This document shows positions 35,460-45,632 of a stretch of 64,000 bases of DNA, piece after piece; within the stretch, counting starts at the first letter, position 1; the number at the start of each line of letters is the position of its first letter. The stretch is from Parasponia andersonii (taxonomy: Eukaryota > Streptophyta > Magnoliopsida > Rosales > Cannabaceae), in contig JXTB01000403.1 of assembly GCA_002914805.1 (NCBI GenBank), positions 254,739 through 318,738 of the forward strand, given 5' to 3'. The notes under the pieces were generated by a model. That model ran no database searches. It saw nothing but the letters and a program-made list of their open reading frames with translations, and was not told where the DNA came from. The position numbers and the translations under genes are program-made.

Positions 35460-37620
35460 TAGTATTGTTGTAAATAAGTATTTTTAGAATATTTTAAACA
35501 AAATATCTAGAATTAAAAAATAGGTATACAATTTTCGAATTTACCTTTAAATCCCCAAAAAATTTCATCTTTTTTCTCCAAAGTTTTCAGCCATAACTTA
35601 AATACCTCTTCTTGGTCGCTATTCACTCGCGAGCAAATCGGCTGCCTAGCTACCTCATAGGCCACCCCGCAGGGAAGAGGAGGCACCAACAAGTCGATGT
35701 CAACCGTTGCCGCTCTTTTCTGCCGCCAACAGCCGAAGATCTGAGCTGCCGAAATCACCGCTAGCCGCAAGGTTTTTCTGGCCTAGAATCGTCGTCTGAC
35801 GTCAGCTGCTCTCACTGTCGATACGTGGAGCTTTCTCTCGCATCACCGACTTCTTCTAAGTGGTTTTCATGGCTCAACATAGCTCTGGTGAGAATCTCGT
35901 AACTATTACCATATTCTAATATTTAATTTATGGTATTTTTATGATTATTATAGAAAAATAATTATTTTACTCGATGTAATTATATGAGATGAAAAAGTGT
36001 TAAAAATCATGAATAATTAAGATTGGTAGAAGTAAAAATAGTATCCAGAAGTGTGGTAATTTTCAAATAAACAAAGATGATACTTTTTTAAAATATTTTC
36101 AAAAAGTGGTATTTATGTAATTTTTAGATTTTTGAGCTTAATTAATGTTCAAGACCTCGAAATTGAATCAGTGCGGTAGAGAGACGAATTTTGATATAAA
36201 ATACTGCTAAGTTTCGAGGTGGAACGAAAATGAAAATTTCGTGATTCGTAAAGTGTACCCTTTTACATGTAGGCCAATCCCTGTACCAGGACCCACTTTT
36301 AACGAAGTATATATCTAACCCAGCATTTTTGGATGCTTTAGATTCAGTGGTGACCTCTATTTCTCCATTTAAGATTTCAATAAAAAAGTCATTTTTCAAC
36401 TGGAATTATCGGGATGTAAATTGTCGTTCGAATACTCGAGTGACCAACAAGGGATTCTATGGGCGTTATTAGCCTAGTATTACTACCATATCAAAGTAGG
36501 GGTTTAACTACCTAATTTTGTATCAAAATTTATTTATGAAAAATTGTGATTTTACGATAATTTGATAAATTTTTGAGAATTGTTGGATTATACTAGGATT
36601 GGACTGTGTGGATTTTTATACATATTTTTTACGATGTGATTGTGGGGTAAAACTGCAGTATACTGCCCATGTTATAGTAAATCCTAGAATAATACTAAGT
36701 GAGATTTTTAAAACATGATTTGATTCTTGGACGTATGGTTACTATAAACTATTATATATTGTATATATCATAGGATCACATGCTTGAGTTCCATTATTGT
36801 ATGGCGGTATTTTAGATCACTGACGAATTACTGCAGCACTAGGTGAGAAACCTGGGTACTTGCATAGGTTTTTGCTAATACGCATATGAACAGTGTCAGA
36901 ATATTAGATACCTCTACTACAAATGTATTACAGAGCTATAATAGGCGGATGAGAGATCACATTTCTTTCTTGTTTATGTATAATATATACAATGGTGTGA
37001 TTTTGGATTTGGTTTTGAATATGTAATTATTATGGATACCAATGATTTATAAACTTGATTTATAAATAGATTTAAAGGTACTAACAATGCCAGTTTGAGA
37101 AATTATATCTATTCAGAAAGGTAATTAAATTTCCACTGAGCATGTGAATGCTCACCATTACTTTTTCACTCTTAAGTAGTACTCAATATAACCTTGGAAA
37201 CTCGAGAACAGAGTAGCGATGAGTTGGTTACCTTACTTAAAATTGGTAACTATATAAAATATTTATGTTTAATTAAGTTGGCTTGTAATAATACTTAAGG
37301 ACTCGTTATCCGGACTCGGTTGGTATAATTATTGTGCTAGATTGTGAGATTGTTGAAATGATACTTAGTTTATTTAAATAAATTTTATTGACAATTTAGA
37401 TCTAATAGTGATCGCAAAACTATGAGAATTTTAGTTTTAAAATAATTTTATAAATATTTTTAAAATAACTATTGAATTTTCATTTGTGAAATTTTCTTTC
37501 TGTCATTGGTCCGAAGTTTAGATTATGACAATTTTATTAATCAATTTTGAAAAATTAATATTGAGTTTGACAAACATATCAATTTAAGAAGTATCATTAT
37601 CAAGGAGTTTTGCAAGGTAC
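35460..37620 (+). other. LTR-like, partly GC-rich segment inside the LARD-like element
   Basis: A stretch around 35590-35870 is clearly GC-richer (ccgccaacagccgaagatct and neighbours) than anything around it. It is followed by AT-rich text including gcatgtgaatgctcacca and ending near ggtccgaagtttagattatg. Its order (AT-rich lead, GC-rich leader, then 'ctctggtgagaatc') recalls LTRs of Del/Tekay gypsy elements. I could not fix TG..CA ends or a target duplication, so a nested solo LTR is only a hypothesis. Confidence 0.3.
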
Positions 37621-37711
37621 CTCTTTGTATTCTAATTATTTATTCCTTTGAATTGAAATATTTATTTATTTATTTATTGTTAATATCACGTATATAAACT
37701 TGTATATACAT

Positions 37712-38200
37712 ATAGGCCTTGTGTGGTGGGTGGATGGGATAGCATCGTATTGAAAAGGATTATTACTTTGGATTTTAGTACTATCCAGTATTTTGTATTG
37801 GATTGAAAAGATGCTAATTAAAATTATAAATAATTATCATATTTTAAAATTAATTAAAATATATGTAAATATCAAATGCAAATACTATCAAATTTAATCT
37901 GAATCAATAAAATATTAAGTATTTCGTCCTCAGTTCAAAATTTTAGACACGTGACTAATAAAAAAATAAAATATATTGTATTTTTTTTTTCTTTTGAGAG
38001 AAAGAGCTAGTGATCGTTCATATCAAAGAGATTAGTGGTTAATCTTATCAAATCCCAAGCTCTCGATAGGATTGAGTTATCCTCTGTTACAGGCATTAAC
38101 TTGGGTCCGAATTATTTTTTTCCAGTCCAATCCTATGTAATTGTATCAGCAAACACCGAATAAAAATTATCCAATCTAATCTCTTCCTTATCCTATCTCT
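37712..38200. mobile_element. Possible hAT-type MITE
   Basis: The left side (ggccttgtgtggtgggtggatgggatagcat) and the reverse complement of the right side (attcggtgtttgctgatacaattacataggat) look like imperfect inverted termini of the 'ggccttgtttggt' MITE type. Termini are too decayed to measure, and no 8-bp duplication is visible. Confidence 0.3.
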
Positions 38201-39179
38201 TAAATACGGTCACATCTCTGTTAAATATGGCTTACTTTTTATTATTAATATTATTTTAAAGCCATCAATTTTTTAGTTTTTATCCCGCGTTAAGTTTAAT
38301 AGATCTCTCATGATTAATTTCTTTATTTGGCTATGTTTGATGTCATTATTATCGCTTGTTTTTATGTACTGTTCATCTATGTTTGGTTTAGTTAAGTATA
38401 TATATTTTTTGTGATTTTAATATTTCTATTTTTATTTTCAAAATTATTTTTATTAAATCTGAACATTTTTTCGGTGAAAAGATAATATAGATGTGATGCT
38501 TTTTATTATTCACATGAATTGATATTAATATATCTCTTGTTTCCCATTTACAAATATACATATATGAATTTGTAGTGTTATTCTAATTCATGCTATTAAT
38601 AGCAAGTCTAAGTTATTATTGCCCAAAATTCATGAACATAAATGTTCATATTAGAATTTACGATAGTTAATGTTTATATTACATTATGACTTTTGATGGC
38701 TTAGGGGATATTATATCTTCTTTTTTAAGTATAGAATTATTTTTATTTATTATTTACCATTTGACTTTTACAACGTAAATATAGTGCTTTAATTATTAGA
38801 AGAGTCCATTCATCTATATGTAATTGTATAATAATTTACCATAGTGTTATCTTATTTTGGAGTTTTATATTGCTTTTATATATCTAGTAGAAGAATCCAA
38901 CTATCGAACTGCAACATAATCCGAGAGAAAGTATGTGAGCAAGCATGTCACATTCTATTTGGCACTTTTCTAGTCTGAGAGTAAAGTCACGCTAAGAAGC
39001 GGGTAGCTAACAAGGGTAACAATGAGATATTGAATAGTAATAAGATTTCAAAAGTTTTTTAAAATTACAATAATGAAGTTGTTCATATTTCAGGAAGGAT
39101 GCTGGATGAAAATTTCCGAGAGTTTTTTAAACTGTCCTAGAGATAAGCATTTTAATTACCATGTTCTAGTTTCTACATT

Positions 39180-39800
39180 TATTTGGTCAAGTAAATGTTT
39201 GATTTAATTATTTTAATGAGAAATTATTGTTTGATTGAGTGTTTAAAGCATATGGTTGAGTGACTAGTTTGATTGATTAATATGAATGAAATGTTAGATC
39301 GCTTTGGATTGGTCAAATTGATCAGTTTGAGTTGCTTGGATCGATTAAAATATTTAACTCTATTATTTGAATGTCTGAAATGATTGGTTGGATTGTTTAA
39401 TCTAAATGTTGAAATTGCTTGAAGTTTGAAACCTTTTCGGTTAGATGGATTGTTTGACTTAAGTGTTTGAAATTTTTTAGGTGTGAAACCTTTTAATTGG
39501 ATTGTTCTATTTGGTATTTAGCCTAGATTGTTTGGTTTAATTGGAGTGACTTATTTGCAATTTGAATCAATTGAATTATTTGGAGTGACTTGTTTAGTAT
39601 TTTATTAGCTTGAATTACTCGGTTTGATTAGGTTGACTTATTTGGTGTGGGATTAACTTGAATTTTGAGGATATTATGGTGTAATTGAATTGATTGGAAT
39701 TATTTGATATGTTTGAATTGATTGAAGCTCGGTTTGGATTATTCAAATTACTTAGAATAATTGATGTGTTTGATTTAATTATGATTCAATGATATCATTA
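39180..39800. repeat. Cryptically simple ttgattg-rich region
   Basis: Over 600 bases repeat short words ttgattg, tttgaatt, ggattgttt and gagtgactt in irregular order, without a strict period. Non-coding. Confidence 0.65.
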
Positions 39801-39904
39801 TGTTTGGCGTCTTCGTGTATTCTCTTATTATTATTTTATCTCAGCAAAAATTATTTACTATGACAAAGAGCGATGAGACAAAATATAATATCTAGGAAAA
39901 AAAA

Positions 39905-40235
39905 AAAAAAGAGCTCTTTCTAATAAGTGTTCTTAATTCCTCTTGGTAAAGAAAAGATATCTAAGAGTTGTCTTTTCCAATGAGTGCATTTAAAACTTCT
40001 TGACACAAAAAAAGGATAATTGTCAAAAAGCTTTAATTCCTCCTCATTCTCAATGAGTTCTAGGAGCCTCCCTCTCTAATAAGTGCTTTTAAATCCTCTT
40101 GACAAAGTGTATGAAAAATAGCCGAAAACTCTAATTCCTCTCCGTTTCAAATAGTTTTAAGTGCTCTAATTCCTCTTCGTTTCTAATGAGTTCCGAAAGT
40201 TCTAATTCTTCTAGTTCCAAATGAGTTTAGGAGCT
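39905..40235. repeat. Decayed minisatellite, 'ctctaattcctc..aatgagtt' units
   Basis: Units such as ctctaattcctctccgtttc and aatagttttaagtg, then ctctaattcctcttcgtttc and taatgagttccgaaag, recur with a period around 40 bases in the right half and more loosely (taataagtgcttttaaatcc) in the left half. Confidence 0.7.
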
Positions 40236-40458
40236 GTAAAAAATAATAACGACTCAATTTTATCTTTTACAAGTTTGATTTTCAAGTATAATTATTTTAT
40301 ATTGATTTATTATCTAACAAAAAAATGCAAAAAAAATATTAAAGAAGAAGTGGAGGCTTGACTTGAGCTATTGCTCTCATCTGAGTAAACTTGTACTAAG
40401 GAGTAGAGGGCTGATTATTGAGGATAAAATTCGTACGGTTCACTTTAAGGCCTATATA

Positions 40459-40981
40459 TGGCCTACAAAAGGTATTTATACTTTTACAGGGTCTTTAATT
40501 TATGAAAAAAGAGGTAATTATTATTTATGAATATCAGAATAATTATTTCAAATTATACATTATTTAGTAAGTATCTTAATATAACTAAGTTATCCAAAAG
40601 ATAATTATTAATTATTATCTAATTAATAGAGTTTCCCATTTATTAAACACCTCTTATTTTCATATAAATATGTGATCTTCCTTTTTGTTCTACATATATT
40701 CTATTCTATTTTCTCCACACAGTCTCTAAGAAAATCTCTATAGTCCTCTATTTTAGTTTAACTGATTTTTTGCTTTTTTGTAGGAAACTCATAATTATAT
40801 TAGGGTTTAATCCATGCAAAATATATGTAGATAATTCTCATAAGCATAACCCAAAAAATTTATTAATTTATGTAGATAATTCTCATAAGCATAACTCAAA
40901 AAATTTAATAATTTTTTTTGGATGCAGGATTACAAATGGACAATGACTCTCTAAATTCAATCATAAAATTTAGCGTTTATA
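40459..40981 (+). repeat. 3' LTR of the LARD-like element
   Basis: About 523 bp, collinear with 34556-35038. Longer than its partner partly because a block of about 43 bases (atgtagataattctcataag..) is tandemly duplicated at 40836-40915. Ends tagcgtttata where the left copy ends tagtgcttaca. Confidence 0.75.
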
Positions 40982-41850
40982 ATTTATATAAAAATGGCTA
41001 AATTTTAAATTGAATAAACCACAATGCCAATTCGATGGTCAGAGTCAACAAGGACAAGGTATTTTCTTCAAAGGCAACGTGTGCAAGCAAGGTTGAATAG
41101 TAATATTAAAAGATATTTATTAGAGAAAGAAGGGATTTTGTTAACAATCTTAGGATTTAGGTAAAGTGAAACAAATTTTGGGGCAAAATGTATCAAAATC
41201 AATTATTTTGGAGTAAAGTATTATATTAACCAAAATTAAGAGAAAAATATGTAATTTGTCCTCAAGTCTTAAGTTTTAAGTTCCATAACATTATACCTCC
41301 AAGTTTTAAATTTATAAAAATTTAAACTATTCATGTTTAAAATGACGATTTACCCGTTATCAAACATTAAAATTAAATTGATATATTCTTATTCTTGTTT
41401 CCAAACACAAACAACTTATTAAATTTTGCATTTTTTTCGTTAATGTTGTAGAGCTCAACAATTTATTTGTTTTTCTATTCTAGTTTTTATTTTATTTTAT
41501 TTTGATTTAATCATTATTTTTTCATTTAGTTTGTTGCTTGGTATCAAAGATATGAGTGTATTTTGTCTTTCAATCGTATAAATTACTAAAAAATAATTTT
41601 TGGGAAATTTAAAACTTGGACATATATGACTTTGAAGCATTCAAAATTTAATATTTAAGCTGCAGAATGTGTATACTATTTATTTACTGTTTTGCATTTA
41701 GCATTTTTATTTATTTATTATTTTTATTTTTTTTGAAGAAAACGAGTAACGATTGGTCGTTTATAATAAAGGATATAAAGCTGCCGTTTTGTATAAGAGC
41801 TGAGAAAAGAATGTCGTTTGTCGTTTTAAAGGTGCTTCTTTTTTATTTTT
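40982..41850. other. Intergenic and upstream region of the 42000 gene
   Basis: AT-rich DNA with no element I can name. The last part should contain the promoter and transcription start of the gene at 42000. No clear TATA box could be assigned. Confidence 0.5.
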
Positions 41851-41859
41851 ATTTGGGGC

Positions 41860-41886
41860 AAAAAAAAAAAAAAAAAAAAAAAAAAA
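41860..41886 (+). repeat. Poly(A) run (A27) in the 5' leader
   Basis: 27 consecutive A residues about 110 bases before the start codon chosen for the downstream gene. Length polymorphism is likely. Confidence 0.9.
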
Positions 41887-41999
41887 GCGCTCAGAAAAGA
41901 CACAACAAAGGCCTCTTTGCTTTGCTGAGCTTCGTCTTAGCAGTGGCTTTGAGCTTTGTAGAGATTGAGGCTCAAAGCCGGGCAGGCCCAGCGATCACC

Positions 42000-44855
42000 A
42001 TGACTACTTTTCCAACCCATTCCCAACCTCTGGACCAAACTCTGCCCTCCCAAAACCCTAGTCTCCCTCTACATGAAGATCACCAACAAGACCCACATTC
42101 TCAATCCCAACCCTCTAAAACCCTAACCCTCCAATCCCCAATTCTCCACAACCCAGATCACAGCCATTCGAGCCCCCAAGACGGAGGAGACCGCCAAAAC
42201 CCTCTTGATCTCGATCAGAACGAAGAAGCCCGAGAAGGGTTCTCCGCCACATCTCCCCGAGCCGGCGAACCCGATTCCCCTGCCGTCCCGGCCACTGGGT
42301 CAGCCACACCCGTCATCACCTCCGTCTATCGGCGCGGAACGAAGCGGAAGAAGATGGGTCAGAAGCGAAGAGCGGCTCAGGAGAAGAAGTCCTTACAGAA
42401 GCTTGAGGTTCTGAACGAAACCCTAAAACCCATTCCTTTTGTACCTGTGAAAAATCTCGACTTTCCGAGTCACGAGAAGGTTTTGAAGCGGCTCGGGTTG
42501 TGGGATTTCGTTCACATCGAGTTTGATCGGGCTATTCGGGCCGATTTACTCGCCCAATTGATTGCGAATTTCAATCATGCCCAGCGGTGTAGCTATGTCA
42601 ATGGGACTCGAGTTTTGGTCAACCGGGCCGATCTGGCGCGGGCTTTGAAGCTTCCGGTGAAGAAGACACCCCCATCGGATGGAGCGGAGGAGGTACCGGC
42701 GATGGCGGAGGAGTCGATCGGGTTTCTTGAGGACTTCGTGTCGAATTGGATGCTTTTGCACGACGAGTTATGGATGATGCCGAATGAGGTGTTGAATTGG
42801 ACAAAAGCTATTAAAGAGGGGAACTTTGAGAAGGTGGATTGGGCGGGTATGATCTGGTTCATGATCGAGAAGGAGTTGATGCAGGCGCCGGTGCTCACTA
42901 ATTGTTACTACGCCTCGCATCTGCAGCGATTGATAAAATCGCAGCGCGAAGAGTTGCTTGTGAGTGAACGGCCTAAAATTGAGATTGAGGTTGATTTAAA
43001 GGATGATGAGGATGATTCAAAGGAGGAAGAGTTGCTTTCGAGGAAACAGCCTAAAGTTGAGATTGAGGTTGATTTAAAGGAGGACGAGGATGGTATGAAG
43101 GAGGAAGAGTTGCTTTCGAGGGAACAGCCTAAAGTAGAAGTTGAGGTTCATTTAAAGGAGAAGAATGATGATGATTTAAAGGAGCAACAGGAGCAGGATC
43201 ACAATGGGGACGTGAACATGGGTGGGGAAGATGATGTGCGTGACCAAGAATTGGAGGAATGCAGCCAAGTGTTAGAGGGACACGGTCAAATGTTCGAGGA
43301 ACACCATCAAGTATTAGAGGAACACGGCCATGAATTGGAGGAACACAGCATTGAATTGAGTCTTGGGCAAGATAACGTGGTTGAGAATGCTGATGCCGTA
43401 AAGGAACAAGTTGCAGATGAGGGCATAATGGATTTTGAGGGATGTAAGGAAGATGAGCCTGCTCAATGGCTTTTGGATGGGAGGAACAGTGTGAACGAAC
43501 CTTTCTTGAGGCCATGTAATCTTGGTGAGCATAAGGATTTGGATGTTGAGGATGAAAGGAAACTGGAAGATGATGAGGAAGGAATAGTACAACACGAAGA
43601 ACAGCAAGAACAAGTAGAGGAGCAAGAGGAGGAGGAGGAGGAGGAGGAGGAAGAGGATATGGAAGAAGAGCAGGAGGAGCACGATGGTGGTTTTCACTTT
43701 TTGCCAAAAAGCATGGGAATAGATGGTTTGCCTTCGGGAAGTCTCATTCAATCAATGGAAGCTGCTGGAATAGGTCTTAGTTCAGGGATGTCACTCCGTG
43801 ACCCTTTAGCTGGGGATTTTCCTTCACTTAGAGATGATACTCGAATGCCATCGCTTTTTGGAAATAGTAGCAAGAGGGAGCTTGGATTTGTGAATAATGA
43901 CTCTCATCACCCTGTCAATGCCAATAAGCGGTTGAGGATAGATGGCCCTTGGGATAATAGCAAGTCACCGTGTGATTTTGAGATTTGTATGAATCAAATT
44001 AGTCAGTTAATGGAAAAAGCAAGGATGATCTATGCTGCAAAGGATCAGGCTTCTCAGGAGTCTACCATGAGTCAGCAGATTTTACTGAATGAGTTGCAGC
44101 AGCGGGAAAACATGATTCAACACTTGCATAAGGCCAAGTTGGAGGAGCAACAGAAGAGACAAATAGAGGTATATCGGCTTGAACGAGAGCTTTATTTGAT
44201 GAGCAATCTCGTGGATGGCTATAGGAAGGCTCTGAAGGAAACACACAGAGCATTTGCCGAATACAGGGCACGCTGTCCTCAGCTCAATGAACCACTTTAC
44301 AAAGATGTTGCTGGGTCTGGTGGCCTTGTTTTAAGCACCATGGAATTGGAAAAGCTGCGTCTCAAGCGAGAAGAAGAAGAGAGAATCAATAGGCTGGTGA
44401 TTGAGAGAAAGGTTAATGACTTTGAAGTATGGTGGAGTGGCAAATTCACTGAACATGTGGAGAATGTTGATGTATTGGCCAGCAAATTGTTGAATGTAGA
44501 GAATGAAGTGAAACTCCTCAGGGACTCTTTTACAAAAAGTAGGTTTTCAGAAACATCGGAAGCTGCTCAAAATGACTCTGAACCAGCTCAGTGCGACTCT
44601 GAACCTGCTCAAAATGACTCCGAACCAGCTCAGTGCGACTGTGAACCTGCTCAAAATGACTCCGAACCAGCTCAGTGCGACTGTGAACCTGCTCAAAATG
44701 ACTCCGAACCAGCTCAGTCCGACTGTGAACCTGCTCAAAATGACTCCGAATCAGCTCAAAATGACTCCGAACCTGCTCAAATTGACTCTGAACCAGTTCA
44801 AATTGACTCTGAACCAGTTCAGAATGACTCCGAACCAGCTCAAAATGACTCTTAA
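42000..44855 (+). CDS. Uncharacterised acidic coiled-coil protein, single exon, with three tandem-repeat tracts
   Basis: 951 residues, no intron, stop TAA at 44853. I chose ATG 42000 because an A27 tract and AT-rich sequence lie just upstream, although the frame is open further up (to 41667). Not a named family to me. Layout: Ser/Pro/His/Gln-rich N-terminus (about 1-100); basic nuclear-localisation-like cluster RRGTKRKKMGQKRRAAQEKK (about 108-128); a conserved-looking globular part (about 135-320) with KVLKRLGLWDFVHIEFDRAI, NGTRVLVNRADLARALKLP and VDWAGMIWFMIEKELMQAP; three 26-residue acidic repeats (ELL..P K(I/V)E(I/V)EV.LK.. from 42951); four 7-residue EEH repeats (about 43261-43345); a Glu-rich block (about 43590-43680); coiled coils (about 44000-44250 and 44340-44540, e.g. 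RENMIQHLHKAKLEEQQKRQ); and 14 copies of AQNDSEP-like heptads at the C-terminus. Probably a nuclear scaffold or regulator; this is inference. Confidence 0.88.
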   Translation: MTTFPTHSQPLDQTLPSQNPSLPLHEDHQQDPHSQSQPSKTLTLQSPILHNPDHSHSSPQDGGDRQNPLDLDQNEEAREGFSATSPRAGEPDSPAVPATGSATPVITSVYRRGTKRKKMGQKRRAAQEKKSLQKLEVLNETLKPIPFVPVKNLDFPSHEKVLKRLGLWDFVHIEFDRAIRADLLAQLIANFNHAQRCSYVNGTRVLVNRADLARALKLPVKKTPPSDGAEEVPAMAEESIGFLEDFVSNWMLLHDELWMMPNEVLNWTKAIKEGNFEKVDWAGMIWFMIEKELMQAPVLTNCYYASHLQRLIKSQREELLVSERPKIEIEVDLKDDEDDSKEEELLSRKQPKVEIEVDLKEDEDGMKEEELLSREQPKVEVEVHLKEKNDDDLKEQQEQDHNGDVNMGGEDDVRDQELEECSQVLEGHGQMFEEHHQVLEEHGHELEEHSIELSLGQDNVVENADAVKEQVADEGIMDFEGCKEDEPAQWLLDGRNSVNEPFLRPCNLGEHKDLDVEDERKLEDDEEGIVQHEEQQEQVEEQEEEEEEEEEEDMEEEQEEHDGGFHFLPKSMGIDGLPSGSLIQSMEAAGIGLSSGMSLRDPLAGDFPSLRDDTRMPSLFGNSSKRELGFVNNDSHHPVNANKRLRIDGPWDNSKSPCDFEICMNQISQLMEKARMIYAAKDQASQESTMSQQILLNELQQRENMIQHLHKAKLEEQQKRQIEVYRLERELYLMSNLVDGYRKALKETHRAFAEYRARCPQLNEPLYKDVAGSGGLVLSTMELEKLRLKREEEERINRLVIERKVNDFEVWWSGKFTEHVENVDVLASKLLNVENEVKLLRDSFTKSRFSETSEAAQNDSEPAQCDSEPAQNDSEPAQCDCEPAQNDSEPAQCDCEPAQNDSEPAQSDCEPAQNDSESAQNDSEPAQIDSEPVQIDSEPVQNDSEPAQNDS
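42951..43184 (+). repeat. Three 78-bp in-frame coding repeats
   Basis: Units start at 42951, 43029 and 43107 with gagttgctt and contain cctaaa(a/g)ttgagattgagg and tgatttaaagga. Each encodes 26 acidic residues; the third has drifted (gttgaggttcatttaaagga). Confidence 0.9.
44565..44852 (+). repeat. 21-bp coding minisatellite, 14 units
   Basis: The unit gctcaaaatgactccgaacca encodes Ala-Gln-Asn-Asp-Ser-Glu-Pro. Alternating Asn and Cys/Ser at position 3 (AQNDSEP, AQCDCEP) shows a 42-bp higher-order unit that has spread in the middle of the array. The array runs to the last codon; the final unit lacks Glu-Pro because the stop follows Ser. Confidence 0.95.
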
Positions 44856-45490
44856 GCTGAATCTGCCCTTTTGGTATCTTAGTGTAAATAGGTCTAGATT
44901 TTAATGGTATGTCAAGTTATCCTACTTTCTTTTCATGTTTAAAGTGCAGTTTGGCTTATCCTAACTGGATATAATCGTAGATGGTAAGATCTTTATTTTT
45001 CAGGGACTCTTGGTTAACGGATGCGGTTGGAGAGAGGGAAAAAGAAAGGATGAAACTTTAACTGATGTTTCTTTAATGCTCGGATATCTTTCCTTTCATT
45101 TGCATTCACTTGTGATGAACCCTTCGTTAGTAAGTGTGTATCTACAATTTCAACGGGTTGTTTTGCTTATTTCCACTATGTCTAAACCTTGAACCACTGA
45201 CGCTTGACATTGACTTCGCCATTTTCTACTCCTGAGTTATGACTCGGGCAAGAAATGGCTCCTTGTGTTCTGTTCATCATGATACAGAAACCATATATCT
45301 GAAATTAAGTTATTGTTATGCATTGTTTTGGGCAAAGGGTTATTGTCATTATTAGTACTTTTAAATCTTGGTCCAGTGAAATACTGCTTTTGCCATGAGC
45401 CCATGTGTCTTTCGTTCCCGAAATCTCCCACATTTTGGCATCTTAAAAAATTATACTTGACATATATTAGGTCTTCACGTTTATGTCTCC
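44856..45490 (+). other. 3' UTR and downstream flank of the 42000 gene
   Basis: Less AT-rich than the intergenic DNA further on and probably transcribed. A ttatttttcag|ggactcttgg junction near 45003 would be a reasonable splice acceptor for a 3' UTR intron. Small reading frames here do not look coding. Confidence 0.45.
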
Positions 45491-45632
45491 TTAGGGCATG
45501 TTTACTATCGCAAAGGGAATGAGGAAAAAGAATGAGAAAGGGGAATCCAAGCCTTTCCCTCCCATTTTTTTTTTGTTCTCTCGATTTCTTCCTTCCACGC
45601 GTTTCTTTCATGGATTAGTAAATATGGCTTTA
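45491..45632. mobile_element. Possible short hAT-like MITE
   Basis: The left terminus agggcatgtttactat and the reverse complement of the right terminus (aaagccatatttactaatcc) are alike at most positions, about 140 bases apart. No clear 8-bp duplication. Confidence 0.35.

Larger units (their letters stand above)
34556..40981 (+). mobile_element. Large non-autonomous LTR element (LARD-like), no visible gag/pol
   Basis: Two related direct repeats, 34556-35038 and 40459-40981, lie 5.4 kb apart and behave as LTRs. The left copy ends in TTACA and is followed after two bases by TTGGCGTCATCATGGGG, a decayed form of the TGGCGCC..GGGG primer site used by many plant gypsy-like and non-autonomous elements. 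The interior has no recognisable gag, protease, integrase or RT on either strand. It holds a GC-rich patch, cryptic simple repeats and a minisatellite. No clear target duplication was found, so the ends are approximate. Confidence 0.65.

Noticed and set aside
41667..41999. Extending the start of the 42000 gene to the first in-frame ATG
   Set aside because: The extension crosses an A27 run (poly-Lys) and AT-rich low-complexity sequence; more likely 5' UTR. Kept only as a finding.
43129..43751. Pro/Leu-rich minus-strand frames opposite the acidic gene
   Set aside because: Mirror of GAG/GAA-rich codons on the real strand; no independent support.
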